Origin: Planctomycetaceae bacterium
GTDB lineage: Bacteria; Planctomycetota; Planctomycetia; Pirellulales; Pirellulaceae
Assembly (NCBI GenBank): GCA_002723275.1
Contig: PBNZ01000043.1
Coordinates: 237,558-301,557 of the forward strand
DNA length: 64,000 bases
Direction: 5' to 3'
Made by a program: the position numbers and the translations under genes. The notes under the pieces are model-generated. The model worked only from the letters and a program-made list of their open reading frames with translations. It was not told the DNA's origin and did no database searches. Shown here in pieces: positions 53,782-63,999 of this stretch; the stretch's first letter is position 1; each line of letters starts with the position of its first letter.

Positions 53782-55647
53782 ATGAACTTACGTTTGCTGG
53801 CTAAACACCTGGGAACGGTTAGCCTACTAATTGGCGCCACCATGGTCTTCAGCCTCCCCTGGGCCTTACCTCAGCTGGGTGCTCGTGACGAATCGGCTGC
53901 CGCGACAGCCCATTTCGAGACCGATGGTTTCGTTGCATTGGTTTTCAGTATTCTCATCAGCGTGACCGTTGGCCTCTGCTTGAAATGGTGGGGCCACACG
54001 GCTCGAGGCGAGTTATTTCGAAAAGAGGCGATGGCCATCGTCGGGTTGAGCTGGGTTACGGCGACCGTACTTGGCGCTTTGCCGTTTGTCCTGAGTAATA
54101 CCTATCGCAGCTCCTCGGTGCGTCTGAATGAACCTCATCAACCCTTTCAGATCTTTGACTTTGAGGCTTGGGGATGGCGTCAGTGGAAAACAGTAGCGCC
54201 GGTGTCGGACGATGAATTCCAAACGCTTCAGGCGCTTCATCTGGAAGGAGCTAGAGGTCTTTCACCGTCGCAACTCACGGCAATTCGTCCAGACGCAGAA
54301 GCCATCCTGGCGAGGCTGAGTGACGAGCCTTTGTGGCGCGACATCATTCTGCTCCCCGGAGAAGTCGGTCCGCCCGATCGAAGCGAGAACTATCGTTTCC
54401 GTTGGGTACCAATGTCGATTACAGACTCGATGTTTGAATCCCAGTCGGGGTTTAGCACAACGGGAGCGACGGTCATTTCCGACCTGGAAGATCCTCACCT
54501 GATCGCACATTGCATGCTTTTCTGGCGAAGCAGCACCCACTTTCTCGGCGGCCTTGGCATCATCGTTCTGTTTGTCGTCATCCTGGGACAAGGTTCCGCC
54601 GGCAAGGCGATGATGCGCGCGGAAATGCCGGGGCCCAGTAAGGATGGAACGCAAACTCGGATGCAACACACGGCCTGGCTCTTTGCTGGCATGTACTGTG
54701 TTTTGAATCTGATCCTCAGCGTGATTCTCAAACTGATGGGGCTGAGCTGGTTCGATGCCATTTGCCACGCATTCGGCACGATGGCGACGGGAGGATTCAG
54801 TACCTACAACGCAAGTGTCGGACACTTCAATAGCCTCGGTATCGACTTCGTCATCATCATCTTCATGGGTTTAGCCGGCACCAACTTCACACTCCTTTAT
54901 CTTGTATTACGATTTAAGCCGAAACGCATGTTTGCTGATACGGAGTGGCGAACCTATGCGTCCTTGATCATTGCGATCACCATTCTCGTCATTCTATTTG
55001 GAACGGCGTACCACGATTTCCGAGAGTCGGAAACAGACAAGCTTGCCACCGAAGCCATCAACGGCTTCCGCTACAGCCTGTTCCAAGTTGTTTCGATCAT
55101 CACCACCACAGGATATACCACTCACAATTTCGACGAGTGGAACAGTTTCGGCCGAAGCGTTCTCTTCTTGCTGATGTTTATCGGAGGTTGCGCCGGCAGT
55201 ACGGGCGGTGGCCTGAAGGTGATTCGACACGTTTTGTTTTTCAAGATTCTGCGCCTTGAAATCGAACACACCTACCATCCACGTGTTGTTCGACCGCTCA
55301 AAATAGGCGGTCGAGCGGTGGAAGACCCAGAGCTTCGCAAAAACATCCTCGTCTACTTCTGCCTGGTGCTAGTCGTCTTTGTCTTGAGCTGGCTATTCAT
55401 CATCACCATCGAACCTGATGTGACCTGGGGCAATGATGCGCAACACAAATTACTGGATTCGGCCAGTGCCGTTGCAGCCATGGTGAACAATATCGGACCC
55501 GGCCTGGGTACCGTGGGCGCAACGGAGAACTACGGAAACTTTTCTCCGTTGGCCAAGATCCTTTTCACCTGGCTGATGATGCTTGGCCGGGTCGAGTTCT
55601 TTGCGATCGTCGTTCTCTTTGTCCCCAACTTCTGGCGAGATCGATAG
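53782..55647 (+). CDS. trkH: Trk potassium uptake channel TrkH with a large extra loop
   Basis: 621 residues, longer than usual TrkH (about 480). The four selectivity loops are present: GFSTTGATV near 217, ATGGFSTYN near 332, ITTTGYTTHN near 445 and VNNIGPGLG near 570. About 100 extra residues (near 108-205) lie between the first membrane pair and the first pore loop. They are charged and soluble (DDEFQTLQALHLEGARGL, LLPGEVGPPDRSENY) and probably project to the periplasm. The channel call is strong; the insert is unusual. Confidence 0.95.
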   Translation: MNLRLLAKHLGTVSLLIGATMVFSLPWALPQLGARDESAAATAHFETDGFVALVFSILISVTVGLCLKWWGHTARGELFRKEAMAIVGLSWVTATVLGALPFVLSNTYRSSSVRLNEPHQPFQIFDFEAWGWRQWKTVAPVSDDEFQTLQALHLEGARGLSPSQLTAIRPDAEAILARLSDEPLWRDIILLPGEVGPPDRSENYRFRWVPMSITDSMFESQSGFSTTGATVISDLEDPHLIAHCMLFWRSSTHFLGGLGIIVLFVVILGQGSAGKAMMRAEMPGPSKDGTQTRMQHTAWLFAGMYCVLNLILSVILKLMGLSWFDAICHAFGTMATGGFSTYNASVGHFNSLGIDFVIIIFMGLAGTNFTLLYLVLRFKPKRMFADTEWRTYASLIIAITILVILFGTAYHDFRESETDKLATEAINGFRYSLFQVVSIITTTGYTTHNFDEWNSFGRSVLFLLMFIGGCAGSTGGGLKVIRHVLFFKILRLEIEHTYHPRVVRPLKIGGRAVEDPELRKNILVYFCLVLVVFVLSWLFIITIEPDVTWGNDAQHKLLDSASAVAAMVNNIGPGLGTVGATENYGNFSPLAKILFTWLMMLGRVEFFAIVVLFVPNFWRDR

Positions 55648-55672
55648 CTGCTGACGGCACGAAGCTTTCGTA

Positions 55673-56992
55673 TTACGGCTTAGCCAGGTGTTGCTTCCAA
55701 CCCACCGGTTGCAGCCAGGCTTGTTGCTTCTGGCCCGGCTCAAAAGGATTATCGGCAACGGCACTCGAGGTAACGGTGGCTCGCACATACAGTTCATTGC
55801 CACTCAACCGATAGGAAGGTTTCTCACCTTTGACGACGGCCAAAATCTTGCCGACGTCATCGCTATAACGCTGCGTCGTCGCAATGGGTTCACCGTTTTC
55901 GTCGAGGACGGGTTCTGACGTTGCATCGTAACCTACCAGGGTCCCGATGAATTCAGTCACGTAGGTCTCACCGGGTTGACCGTCGATTTCAATCGAAAAC
56001 TCACCGGAGTCCGGATCGTAGTTAAAAGATCGCAATTGAACACCACTGCTCCCGTAAAAATCACCTGCCTCCAGCGATTGAATAATCGTCTCAGGTGTCA
56101 GATGAGTGGCGCGAACCATGACCCAACCTCGTCCAGGCGACGAATCACGATCTCCGAAATAATTATGCGAATCGTCTGTTGCAATGCCATAAAGCGGTCG
56201 TGCCTTGAGTTGCCCAACACGAATTGTATTCGCGATATCCCATAAAACCTCGGTACTCGGATGATGTTTATCACCTCGATGACCAACGCTAGGATGCCCG
56301 TTGTAAACTTCAAAGAATCGTTCTTCCAGAACGTGCGCGAGATCCTCAGCCGTTACCGCAAAACCAAAATTAGGATGGTTCAAATGAGCCAGGATTGGTC
56401 GACCGGCTTGCACACTCTGTGAAGTCACTGCATTTAGATTGTTGCGAATCGTTTCACGAATGGTCTCACCGCCTTGCGGATTGATGACGTCACGAATGTT
56501 CGTAGCATTGATGTGTACCGGCTTGCCTTCGGCGGAGTCCGTAATCTCTTCGGCTTGCATCAGAATGAACTTGCCTCGTTCCTCCACCAGTGAACGAAAC
56601 TCGTTGAGAGGTTTAAGACGAACCTGGCGTCGCCCATCCTCTTCCCGCATCTCAACCCACTGATCACCAAACCGAGCAAGATATCTCTCCACGCCCGCGA
56701 TCGCCCCACGGTCAGAAGGCAATGTGTCATTGATCCATTTCTGACCGCGACTCAACAAGTTGTGATCTGAAAGCGCCAAGAAGTTGTAGCCCTTAACCCG
56801 ATACCATTCGGCGACCATCTCTGGAAAATCATTTCCATCACTCCAGAGGGTGTGTGTATGAAGATTTCCCTTGTACCACTTTGGAGCCGGGTTCGGCGGA
56901 ACCACTTCATCCCCATGAAGCCAAGCAGAGCGCTGACAAATAAGCACGGCTACCAGACAAACTAAAACCCCGATTTTCAATTGCCATTTCAT
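55673..56992 (-). CDS. Exported PHP-domain (CehA/McbA-like) hydrolase
   Basis: 439 residues from the ATG at 56992, preceded by AGAGGATAAGTCAG; an earlier in-frame start at 57157 would bury the signal peptide (WQLKIGVLVCLVAVLI). The PHP fold shows GNLHTHTLWSDG near 52, FLALSDHN near 78, HLNHPNFGFAV near 205 and YGIATDDSHNY near 258, a set of metal ligands. Family members are phosphoesterases or carbaryl-type hydrolases. A C-terminal beta domain follows. It is divergent from the large beta-helix gene. Confidence 0.88.
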   Translation of the reverse strand: MKWQLKIGVLVCLVAVLICQRSAWLHGDEVVPPNPAPKWYKGNLHTHTLWSDGNDFPEMVAEWYRVKGYNFLALSDHNLLSRGQKWINDTLPSDRGAIAGVERYLARFGDQWVEMREEDGRRQVRLKPLNEFRSLVEERGKFILMQAEEITDSAEGKPVHINATNIRDVINPQGGETIRETIRNNLNAVTSQSVQAGRPILAHLNHPNFGFAVTAEDLAHVLEERFFEVYNGHPSVGHRGDKHHPSTEVLWDIANTIRVGQLKARPLYGIATDDSHNYFGDRDSSPGRGWVMVRATHLTPETIIQSLEAGDFYGSSGVQLRSFNYDPDSGEFSIEIDGQPGETYVTEFIGTLVGYDATSEPVLDENGEPIATTQRYSDDVGKILAVVKGEKPSYRLSGNELYVRATVTSSAVADNPFEPGQKQQAWLQPVGWKQHLAKP

Positions 56993-57165
56993 CTGACTTA
57001 TCCTCTTCTGACAGGCACTATAATTTTGTTCAATTGTGATTACTCTGCTAAATCGTAGCAAGAATTGAAGGGACACTTTAGAATATGATCTGGTACCTTG
57101 GTCGGTACCAAAAATGGAACATAAAGAAGAATGCTTGCTGAGTCCTATGCGGCTCATCTAACTCC

Positions 57166-60100
57166 ATGACAAAATGCTCTGCCCGTCGGACCCGTTTGCG
57201 CCGTCAAGCTCCCTCTTTGGAAACTCTGGAAGATCGGCGCCTGCTGACGACGGTTGGCGGTTCGATTGTAACAGACACCGCCTGGACACTCGAGGAATCT
57301 CCGTACGAGGTCAAGAGTGATGTCACCGTGCGAGAAAACGCGACGCTCATCATTGAACCGGGCGTCGTCATTCACTTCGATGAAGGCACTGATCTAGAAA
57401 TTGAAGGGCATTTGATTGCGGAAGGCACGGCCCAGCAGCGGATTACTTTCGATCGAGCAGCTGGAGAGCCAAGGTGGGATGGCCTGAAGTTTGAGAATTC
57501 GCTTGCCGACAATCGCGTCAGCTACGCCGACATGCGATACGGTGACGGACAGGGCGAGGCCATTGATGTCGACGAATCCAGATTATTGCTGGACAACATC
57601 ACCTGGACTGGCACCCGCGGCACGATTTTAGAGCTGGACCATCCCTCCTTAATCGTTCGCAACTCTCACTTTCCGACATCAAACGGTGGTGAGGTGATCC
57701 ATGGTGAAAAAATCTCAGGCAACGAATACCTGATTATTGAGAACAATCTCTTCGAGAACAGCAACAATGGCGGCGACGTCATCGACTTCTTGGGCGCAGA
57801 ACGGCCCGGGCCTGTGTTGCAGATCCTCAACAACGTCTTTATGGGCGGGGGTGATGACGGGTTGGATCTCGACGGAACAGATGCTCACATCGAAGGCAAT
57901 CTGTTCATGAACTTCCGCAAGAACACTGGACGAAACACGACGTCCAATGCGATCGCCACAGGCTTGCCGCAAAACGGCGATGATAATCGGACCGAGGTCA
58001 CGATTGTGCGCAACATCTTCGTCAACAACGACCATGCGCTCCTGCTCAAGGAAGATGCATTCGCGACAATTCAAAACAATGTCTTTGTCGGTTCGAATCG
58101 AGCGGTGATTCAATTCAACGAAGTTGGAGGAACGGCGGTTAAAGGAGCAGGCAAAGGGGCTGCGATCCGTGGCAATATTTTCGCGGAGAACAACCAGCTC
58201 TTCAAAAACCTGATCGATACCGCGGGGTTCACCACACAACTCACCATTGATGATTCGTGGCTCCCGAACGAGGTCGTGAAATTCAGCGACAACAACATCA
58301 ATGCCCACGATCTGGGTGAGGGCAATTTGTCGGGAGACCCACTGTTTGTCGATCCGGCTTCGATTGATTTCCGCTTGAGGCCCGAATCGCCGGCACGTGG
58401 CCAGGGGTCGATGAACCTTGACATGGGTGCCTATGTTGAAGCGGGCCCCGTTATCGTTCAAGGGATAGGCGATGATGATTCCGATGCGATCTTCAGGGTT
58501 GGCGGGCCGGGAATCACTCATTATCGCTATCGCTTGAATGGCGGCGATTATGCGGCGTTGCGATCGGTCGAGCTACCGATTGAACTCACCGAAGTCAGTA
58601 CCGACGATCAAAAGATCGACATCGTCGGAATGAACAGTGCGGGTGAATGGTCGGTACCGACGGCATCAGCTTTCGGAAATTCAACTCGAATCATCTCGCC
58701 TGAACGCATCCGTGTCGGCGAATCATTGCCTATCGTGGTGCAGCATCGAGACTGGCAAGATCGAGTGAATCCGACGACTACGGAGCTGCTGGAATTCAAC
58801 AACTCCGAGCAACTTTCGGCAGTGTCCTTGCAAATGAAAAAGGGAGTCGCATCGTTTGCTCCTGTGGTGACTGCAACCGATGATTTCGAGCTGTTGCTGC
58901 CCCAACAAGAGTCGACACGTCGCATCGAAGTCCTCTCTGCCAACTTTCCCACGGAAGAATACACGGGAGCGCTCGAACAATCCACGGTCTGGAGTGCGGA
59001 TATTGAGCGACACATCAAAAGCGATCTGGTCATTCCGACCAACGTTACTCTGACGATCGAACCCGGCACTCGAATCCTGCTCGGTGAAAAGGTCAACATA
59101 ATTGTCGAGGGTCGCCTGATGAGTCGCGGGACATCGAGCGATCCAATCGTTTTCAATTCACTTAATCAGGCCGCGCCCTGGGGTGGTATTGTCGTCAGCG
59201 ATGGCGAAAGTCAATTTGAAAACACATTTTTCACAAACGGTGGTGCTGATAGCTCACGAAAATTTGGTCACTCCAACAGCCAACCGCTGCTGATGACTCA
59301 AAATGCAGCCCTCGATTGTGACTCCTGTTACGTAATCAATAACGTCGGCAAGGCATTTGGTGCTCGAAACAGCTTCGTTCATATTGATAATTCCGTGATC
59401 TCCGACGTTGATACGGGTGGAGAATTCTCCCGAAGTGTCGCTGAGATCCAAAACACCTGGCTGAAAAACATCTCGGACGGTGAGCGAGATTCGTTCGTCG
59501 ACGATGACAACGACGGTTTTTATTTCAGCGGAGCTCACACCTCAGGCGCTCCATCTCGAATTGCACACAGTTATGTGATTGACACGAAAGATGATGGTCT
59601 GGATCACAACGGTGCAAATCTCGTGATTGAAAGCGCCTGGATCGAGGGTGCTTATCACGAAGGAATCGCCAGCAGCAATAAGAACTTCGTTGAAATCTCT
59701 GACTCCGTCTTCATCGGTAACAATCAAGGTGTCGAAGCCGGCTATGGGAGTCCCAATCTCAACATCTCGCAAAGCGTAATCACCGGAAACAGGAACGACA
59801 TTGATGCCGGCAATCCAATCACAGCGGGATTGCGATTCGGTGACAGTTACGACGGCCGCAACGGCGACTACGAGGGACAGATCACGGCAGAATACCTGAT
59901 ATTGAGTGACAACGGAGACAATGTCCGCAACCACGACAGTAGCATTCCCGGCCCAAAGGCCGGCGCTATCGAGATCACCCGGTCGCTTACCAATGACGTT
60001 GATTACTCTGCGAATGGCAATTTGGCCGGAATCCCGGTCTTCGGATCGGCCATGCATCTATTGCGTGCATCCGCCGGCTTTGCAGATGGCCCTGACGGAC

Positions 60101-60573
60101 TTCCGCTGGGACGCGCGATTCATCCCACCTCATTCGTTTTCTCACCCGCTTCTCCCGCTGACTTCAACGGCGACGGAGTACTCAGCGCAGACGACATTGA
60201 TTTACTTTGCGGAAAAATGGGGAGTGAGGACGCTGAATTCGACCTTAATTCTGATGGCATCGTCGACGAATCAGATCGCTACATGATGGTCTTTGACTAT
60301 CTAAACTCGACCTTTGGAGATGCCAATCTGGACGGCATCTTTACCTCGTCCGATTTCGTCTACGTCTTCCAACGAGGAAAATACGAAGACCAGACCCTAT
60401 CGAACGCGGGCTGGGCAGACGGCGACTGGAATTGCGACGGCAAATTCTCATCAAAAGATCTCGTACTCGCCCTTCAAACAGGCGATTACAATGAGGCGGC
60501 CGCGATTTCCGCCGCCTTGGACGCCCTCGACGAATGGGAAGAGAAGCGTGGGCGAATTGTTCGCCGAGCTTAG
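57166..60573 (+). CDS. Large secreted parallel beta-helix protein with dockerin-like EF-hands
   Basis: 1135 residues. The N terminus has the planctomycete LETLEDRRLL export-associated motif near residue 19. Two beta-helix regions follow, each introduced by similar text: TLIIEPGVVIHFDEGTDL near 60 and TLTIEPGTRILLGEKVNI near 628. Between them is a beta-sandwich spacer (about 430-600). The C terminus has calcium-binding dockerin-like loops: DFNGDGVLSADD, DLNSDGIVDESD, DANLDGIFTSSD and DWNCDGKFSSKD. These suggest docking to a partner at the cell surface or in the periplasm. Polysaccharide binding or cleavage is possible; no catalytic residues can be named. Confidence 0.87.
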   Translation: MTKCSARRTRLRRQAPSLETLEDRRLLTTVGGSIVTDTAWTLEESPYEVKSDVTVRENATLIIEPGVVIHFDEGTDLEIEGHLIAEGTAQQRITFDRAAGEPRWDGLKFENSLADNRVSYADMRYGDGQGEAIDVDESRLLLDNITWTGTRGTILELDHPSLIVRNSHFPTSNGGEVIHGEKISGNEYLIIENNLFENSNNGGDVIDFLGAERPGPVLQILNNVFMGGGDDGLDLDGTDAHIEGNLFMNFRKNTGRNTTSNAIATGLPQNGDDNRTEVTIVRNIFVNNDHALLLKEDAFATIQNNVFVGSNRAVIQFNEVGGTAVKGAGKGAAIRGNIFAENNQLFKNLIDTAGFTTQLTIDDSWLPNEVVKFSDNNINAHDLGEGNLSGDPLFVDPASIDFRLRPESPARGQGSMNLDMGAYVEAGPVIVQGIGDDDSDAIFRVGGPGITHYRYRLNGGDYAALRSVELPIELTEVSTDDQKIDIVGMNSAGEWSVPTASAFGNSTRIISPERIRVGESLPIVVQHRDWQDRVNPTTTELLEFNNSEQLSAVSLQMKKGVASFAPVVTATDDFELLLPQQESTRRIEVLSANFPTEEYTGALEQSTVWSADIERHIKSDLVIPTNVTLTIEPGTRILLGEKVNIIVEGRLMSRGTSSDPIVFNSLNQAAPWGGIVVSDGESQFENTFFTNGGADSSRKFGHSNSQPLLMTQNAALDCDSCYVINNVGKAFGARNSFVHIDNSVISDVDTGGEFSRSVAEIQNTWLKNISDGERDSFVDDDNDGFYFSGAHTSGAPSRIAHSYVIDTKDDGLDHNGANLVIESAWIEGAYHEGIASSNKNFVEISDSVFIGNNQGVEAGYGSPNLNISQSVITGNRNDIDAGNPITAGLRFGDSYDGRNGDYEGQITAEYLILSDNGDNVRNHDSSIPGPKAGAIEITRSLTNDVDYSANGNLAGIPVFGSAMHLLRASAGFADGPDGLPLGRAIHPTSFVFSPASPADFNGDGVLSADDIDLLCGKMGSEDAEFDLNSDGIVDESDRYMMVFDYLNSTFGDANLDGIFTSSDFVYVFQRGKYEDQTLSNAGWADGDWNCDGKFSSKDLVLALQTGDYNEAAAISAALDALDEWEEKRGRIVRRA

Positions 60574-60625
60574 GTGCTGGGTCACCGGTAAAAATGCGAC
60601 CTGCCAAGCACACCCGTTGCGTGAC

Positions 60626-62845
60626 CTAGCGGAACAGTCCCTTCCAATCAAAGTCGTTGGCAGTTCGTGGTGTGCCTTGGTCAAGTGAATCCAAGCCTCC
60701 TCCCGCAGGCGTCAACTCAAGCGTTCCCGCACCACTCGCCGATGAATCAGCCTCATCGATTTGCACAAAACGCAGTGCACTACGAGGCTCCTCTTCAGCT
60801 GGTGTGGGCACATCTTCTGTCTCCGCTGGAGCTGGTTTTTCAGGTTCCACAGCCGGTTCGCTCTCGGCTGGTCGCGGCACTTCTTCCATCTCTTCGGCGA
60901 CTGTCGTCGGATGTCCTTGAATGATGCTTGCTTCACCCTGAGGGACAATTCCTCGACTGATGACGCTCGGTCGTGTGTATCCGTAGTCGAAGTAGTAACT
61001 CGCGTCACGTCTTCTGGCTCGAATCAGAGCATCGAAGTATCCCTTGGCAGGCCAGGGTCCTTCTTGGAGAGCCACTCCGCAAAAATCAATCAGCGATCCT
61101 TTGCGGAAGTGCACTTCAACAATCGACATGTTGTACTGTGTCAGCGATTGATAGAACTGAGTCTGTGCCTCGGCAGCACGACGCTGGGCATCCAAAAGGA
61201 AGTCAAGCGTCACGGTACCGGCTTCCAATTTGTTTTGCAGGACGTCCACCTGTCGATCGGCAGCGGCACGTTGAAGGAAAGCGGTCTGTGTGAGGGCAAA
61301 GTTCGCATCCAATCGTTGTATCGCATCGGTGAGTGCATGCGAGACTTCAAGTTCCATATCTTCCAATCGTGCCTTGGAGCGAGCCAGTTGCAACTGCTGA
61401 TGACGTACCGCAGATTGTTCAGCTCGGAAACCGATTGGCACCTGCACATCTAAACCAAATCGCCATTCTTGGAAGCGACCGTCGGTCAAACCTTCAAACG
61501 CCGTCGAACCGGGCTCAGGAAAATCCAATCCGTTGCGATTCGATTCCAACAAGTCATCTCCTAAGCCGACCCAACGGTAGAGTGCGACAAGATCAACTTG
61601 GGGAAGAAGATTATTCTTCGAAGCGAGCAATTCGAGTTCACGCTGTTTTACCTGCCATTTTTGCCGGCGGATTTCACTACTTCTCGTAAGCGATTCTGCC
61701 AGGATCTCGGACCAATCAAATTGCACACGGGCAATCGTTGGCTCATCGGCCGGTCGGATGATACGCCCGTCGGTCGGTGCAATGCCCATCAGGTATCGGA
61801 CCTGGCGTTCCGCGATCAACAGGTCACGTTTCGCCTCTTCGACTCGTCCTCGGAAGAAGTAATACTGCTCACGGGACTGAGCTTCCTGTTCACCCGAAAC
61901 TCCTTGTCCACCTTCTTCATAAATCGCGTTAATTCGTTTCCAGGTCAGCAGCGCGCTGTTGCGACCAATCTTCGCGGTCTCAAGATTGCGATAGAAGAAA
62001 TAAAGTTCCCAGTAAGCTCGTTCGACCGATGCAAGATGATTTCGCACCGACTGTTCGAATTGAACCAATGACACGTCGGTTCGAATTCGTGCTAAGAGCA
62101 GCGGGATTCGATTGATCTGAGTACCACTACCTCGCATCAAAGGATGTCGTGCTTCCGCTTCAAAGGAAGTTAACCATTCGCTCGCCAATACACGCAACGG
62201 TCGATTGGAGGCATCGTAAGTCGAAATATTTCGGAACGACCACTGAGTTCCCGTGGCAGCTCTCTTCGTCAATTCGGATTCAAAATTGACATTATCCCGA
62301 TCCAAAATACGGGCAAAAATGACCGCGGGATCGGAAGCATCGTCAACATTTTGCGGTCGATCGGTGCGATCCCAGAACACGCTCGTGTTCCATTGGGCAT
62401 CGAACTGCGATAGAGCAGACTCCACACCATTCGGTCCCGTTTCCTCAATGGCAGCATCAAAAATAGTCGGTGAAAAGTCGGCGTTGATTGTGAGATTTTC
62501 AGGAGGACCGGCAACCAGCTGACCCACTTGTCGGGTTTGTCGAACTGCCGCAATCGAACGCATCACCTTACTGTTTTGAAGAGAGATCGCAATCGCCTCT
62601 TCCAACGTCAAGTCCCAAGGAGTTCCGGTAGCGGTATTGATCAGAGAAAACGGTTTATGCGCGTCAGCGGCATCCGCCATCACCTCGGTTTCCACATCAG
62701 GATATTCGAGGTTCGTCGCTTCATCGAGCAGATGAGACAGATCACCGTCTTCATGAAGGAAAAACGGCTGTGTTGGTTGACACCCAGACAAAAGCACAAG
62801 GCCAATGAGTGTGTAAACCGTGGCAATATGGAGTCGCCGATCCAT
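60626..62845 (-). CDS. TolC-family outer-membrane efflux lipoprotein
   Basis: 739 residues from the ATG at 62845 (MDRRLHIATVY), with a lipobox LLSGC near residue 23. The TolC repeats are present: WDLTLEEAIAISLQNS near 85 and a second half around LELLASKNNLLPQVDLVALY, with coiled coils KLEAGTVTLDFLLDAQRRAAEAQTQFYQSL-like in pattern. An acidic, Pro-rich extension of about 130 residues ends in FDWKGLFR and is not part of the usual fold. No inner-membrane pump or adaptor gene is adjacent. An earlier in-frame start at 62986 is less likely. Confidence 0.9.
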   Translation of the reverse strand: MDRRLHIATVYTLIGLVLLSGCQPTQPFFLHEDGDLSHLLDEATNLEYPDVETEVMADAADAHKPFSLINTATGTPWDLTLEEAIAISLQNSKVMRSIAAVRQTRQVGQLVAGPPENLTINADFSPTIFDAAIEETGPNGVESALSQFDAQWNTSVFWDRTDRPQNVDDASDPAVIFARILDRDNVNFESELTKRAATGTQWSFRNISTYDASNRPLRVLASEWLTSFEAEARHPLMRGSGTQINRIPLLLARIRTDVSLVQFEQSVRNHLASVERAYWELYFFYRNLETAKIGRNSALLTWKRINAIYEEGGQGVSGEQEAQSREQYYFFRGRVEEAKRDLLIAERQVRYLMGIAPTDGRIIRPADEPTIARVQFDWSEILAESLTRSSEIRRQKWQVKQRELELLASKNNLLPQVDLVALYRWVGLGDDLLESNRNGLDFPEPGSTAFEGLTDGRFQEWRFGLDVQVPIGFRAEQSAVRHQQLQLARSKARLEDMELEVSHALTDAIQRLDANFALTQTAFLQRAAADRQVDVLQNKLEAGTVTLDFLLDAQRRAAEAQTQFYQSLTQYNMSIVEVHFRKGSLIDFCGVALQEGPWPAKGYFDALIRARRRDASYYFDYGYTRPSVISRGIVPQGEASIIQGHPTTVAEEMEEVPRPAESEPAVEPEKPAPAETEDVPTPAEEEPRSALRFVQIDEADSSASGAGTLELTPAGGGLDSLDQGTPRTANDFDWKGLFR

Positions 62846-63162
62846 CAGATATTCGTCCTGCTTGGTTGCGTACCGCTGCGACAGCATCGATTCGGCCATG
62901 GGTAAACGGACCACGGGCGCCATCCGAGCGCACATCGTGTATTTCCCCCCCCAGGCCAATGCTATCGCCAAGACGTGCTTGCGCAACGTCGAGACGAAAC
63001 GATCGGCAAAGGTGTTATCGTCCCTACAATCGTTAAACTTTGAACTATCTAAAGAGTTTATGAGTCGAGATAACAGCGTGCTGCCACTTGTTGATGGAAC
63101 TCAAGGACGGTCCAACCTTATTCAGGGCTAAAAACAGAGCCAAAAGGCAGTTAAGGTGCCTT
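62846..63162. other. Intergenic region between the ASPIC/thioredoxin gene and the TolC gene
   Basis: About 317 bp. No gene is supported. It lies between two minus-strand genes and should contain the TolC promoter, near 62990-63060 where AACTTTGAACTATCTAAAG is AT-rich. Confidence 0.35.
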
Positions 63163-63999
63163 CTAATCGCATGCCTGAATGACCTGGGAGACGGTGGGAA
63201 CTCCCACCGTTGCCAGCAGCAGATGCCCCTCTGAATCGAATAACAGCGATGAAGGAAGCGCATTCGCCCCCGCTTGCTGTCGAATCAATGACAGCAAGTG
63301 ATCGCGTTTCGGCGGCTCCAAATCGGACAACATCTCGTAAGTCGGCTGGTACTCTTCGACGTAGGCCAGGATTTGCTCACGTGTTTCAATGGGATCAGCA
63401 GGGAGCCCCCATAGCTTGACGCCAGCTTCCTCGACCGCCGCAGAAAGCCGCTGGACTTGAGGTAGAAAACCCTTGCAAGCATCGCACCAGGTAGCCGTCG
63501 TCATGACCAGATGAAAGGACGAGGATTCCATCGCAGGGAGAATATCTGCAGCAAGCGGGCGAGTGGAGTTTGGAACCAATGCGGACACCTCGGCACGAGG
63601 GTAGGGCGAAATCACAAAAGATCGGCCCTCACTGTCGGGTGTCTCCCGAGCGGTCACCCATTGATTAACTTCGATGTCTTCGATCGAAGTCATTTTCCCC
63701 GAGGGCCACAGAACCTCGAGCCGGTCGACCCGATCCGCATCGTTGAGACCAATAATGAGGGTATCTGAATTCTGTGCTGCAAAACCCTCCCCGCAGCGGA
63801 AGGTTCGACTGAGACGCATACCGGACAGCTCGAGTGTAGCACGCGCGCCATAAGCATCGGCTGCGCTCCATTCCGAGCTGGGCTTGGGAGTGTGGTTACC
63901 ACCGGAAAAACGCAGCGCAATAAAACGGTGGTGTTTTGAATCGGTCAACGACATACGACTGCGATAAAGCTGAAACATGGGTTTATTGGCATTCACCAA
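63163..63999 (-). CDS. ASPIC/UnbV and thioredoxin-domain protein (5' partial)
   Basis: 278 residues are visible; the N-terminal part lies beyond the right edge. The ASPIC/UnbV core is clear (GARATLELSGMRLSR, GEGFAAQNSDTLIIGL, VDRLEVLWPSGKMTSI). A thioredoxin domain follows, with TWCDACKG near residue 170 and a cis-Pro loop near ALPSSLLFDSEGHLL. By analogy with the gene at 5743 the missing part is probably an FG-GAP propeller. It ends without a TPR tail, so it is shorter than that gene. The redox partner is unknown. Confidence 0.87.
   Translation of the reverse strand: MVNANKPMFQLYRSRMSLTDSKHHRFIALRFSGGNHTPKPSSEWSAADAYGARATLELSGMRLSRTFRCGEGFAAQNSDTLIIGLNDADRVDRLEVLWPSGKMTSIEDIEVNQWVTARETPDSEGRSFVISPYPRAEVSALVPNSTRPLAADILPAMESSSFHLVMTTATWCDACKGFLPQVQRLSAAVEEAGVKLWGLPADPIETREQILAYVEEYQPTYEMLSDLEPPKRDHLLSLIRQQAGANALPSSLLFDSEGHLLLATVGVPTVSQVIQACD

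Noticed and set aside
57715..58521. 268-codon frame antisense to the beta-helix gene
   Set aside because: It is a shadow of the sense reading frame; no domain or start signal was seen.
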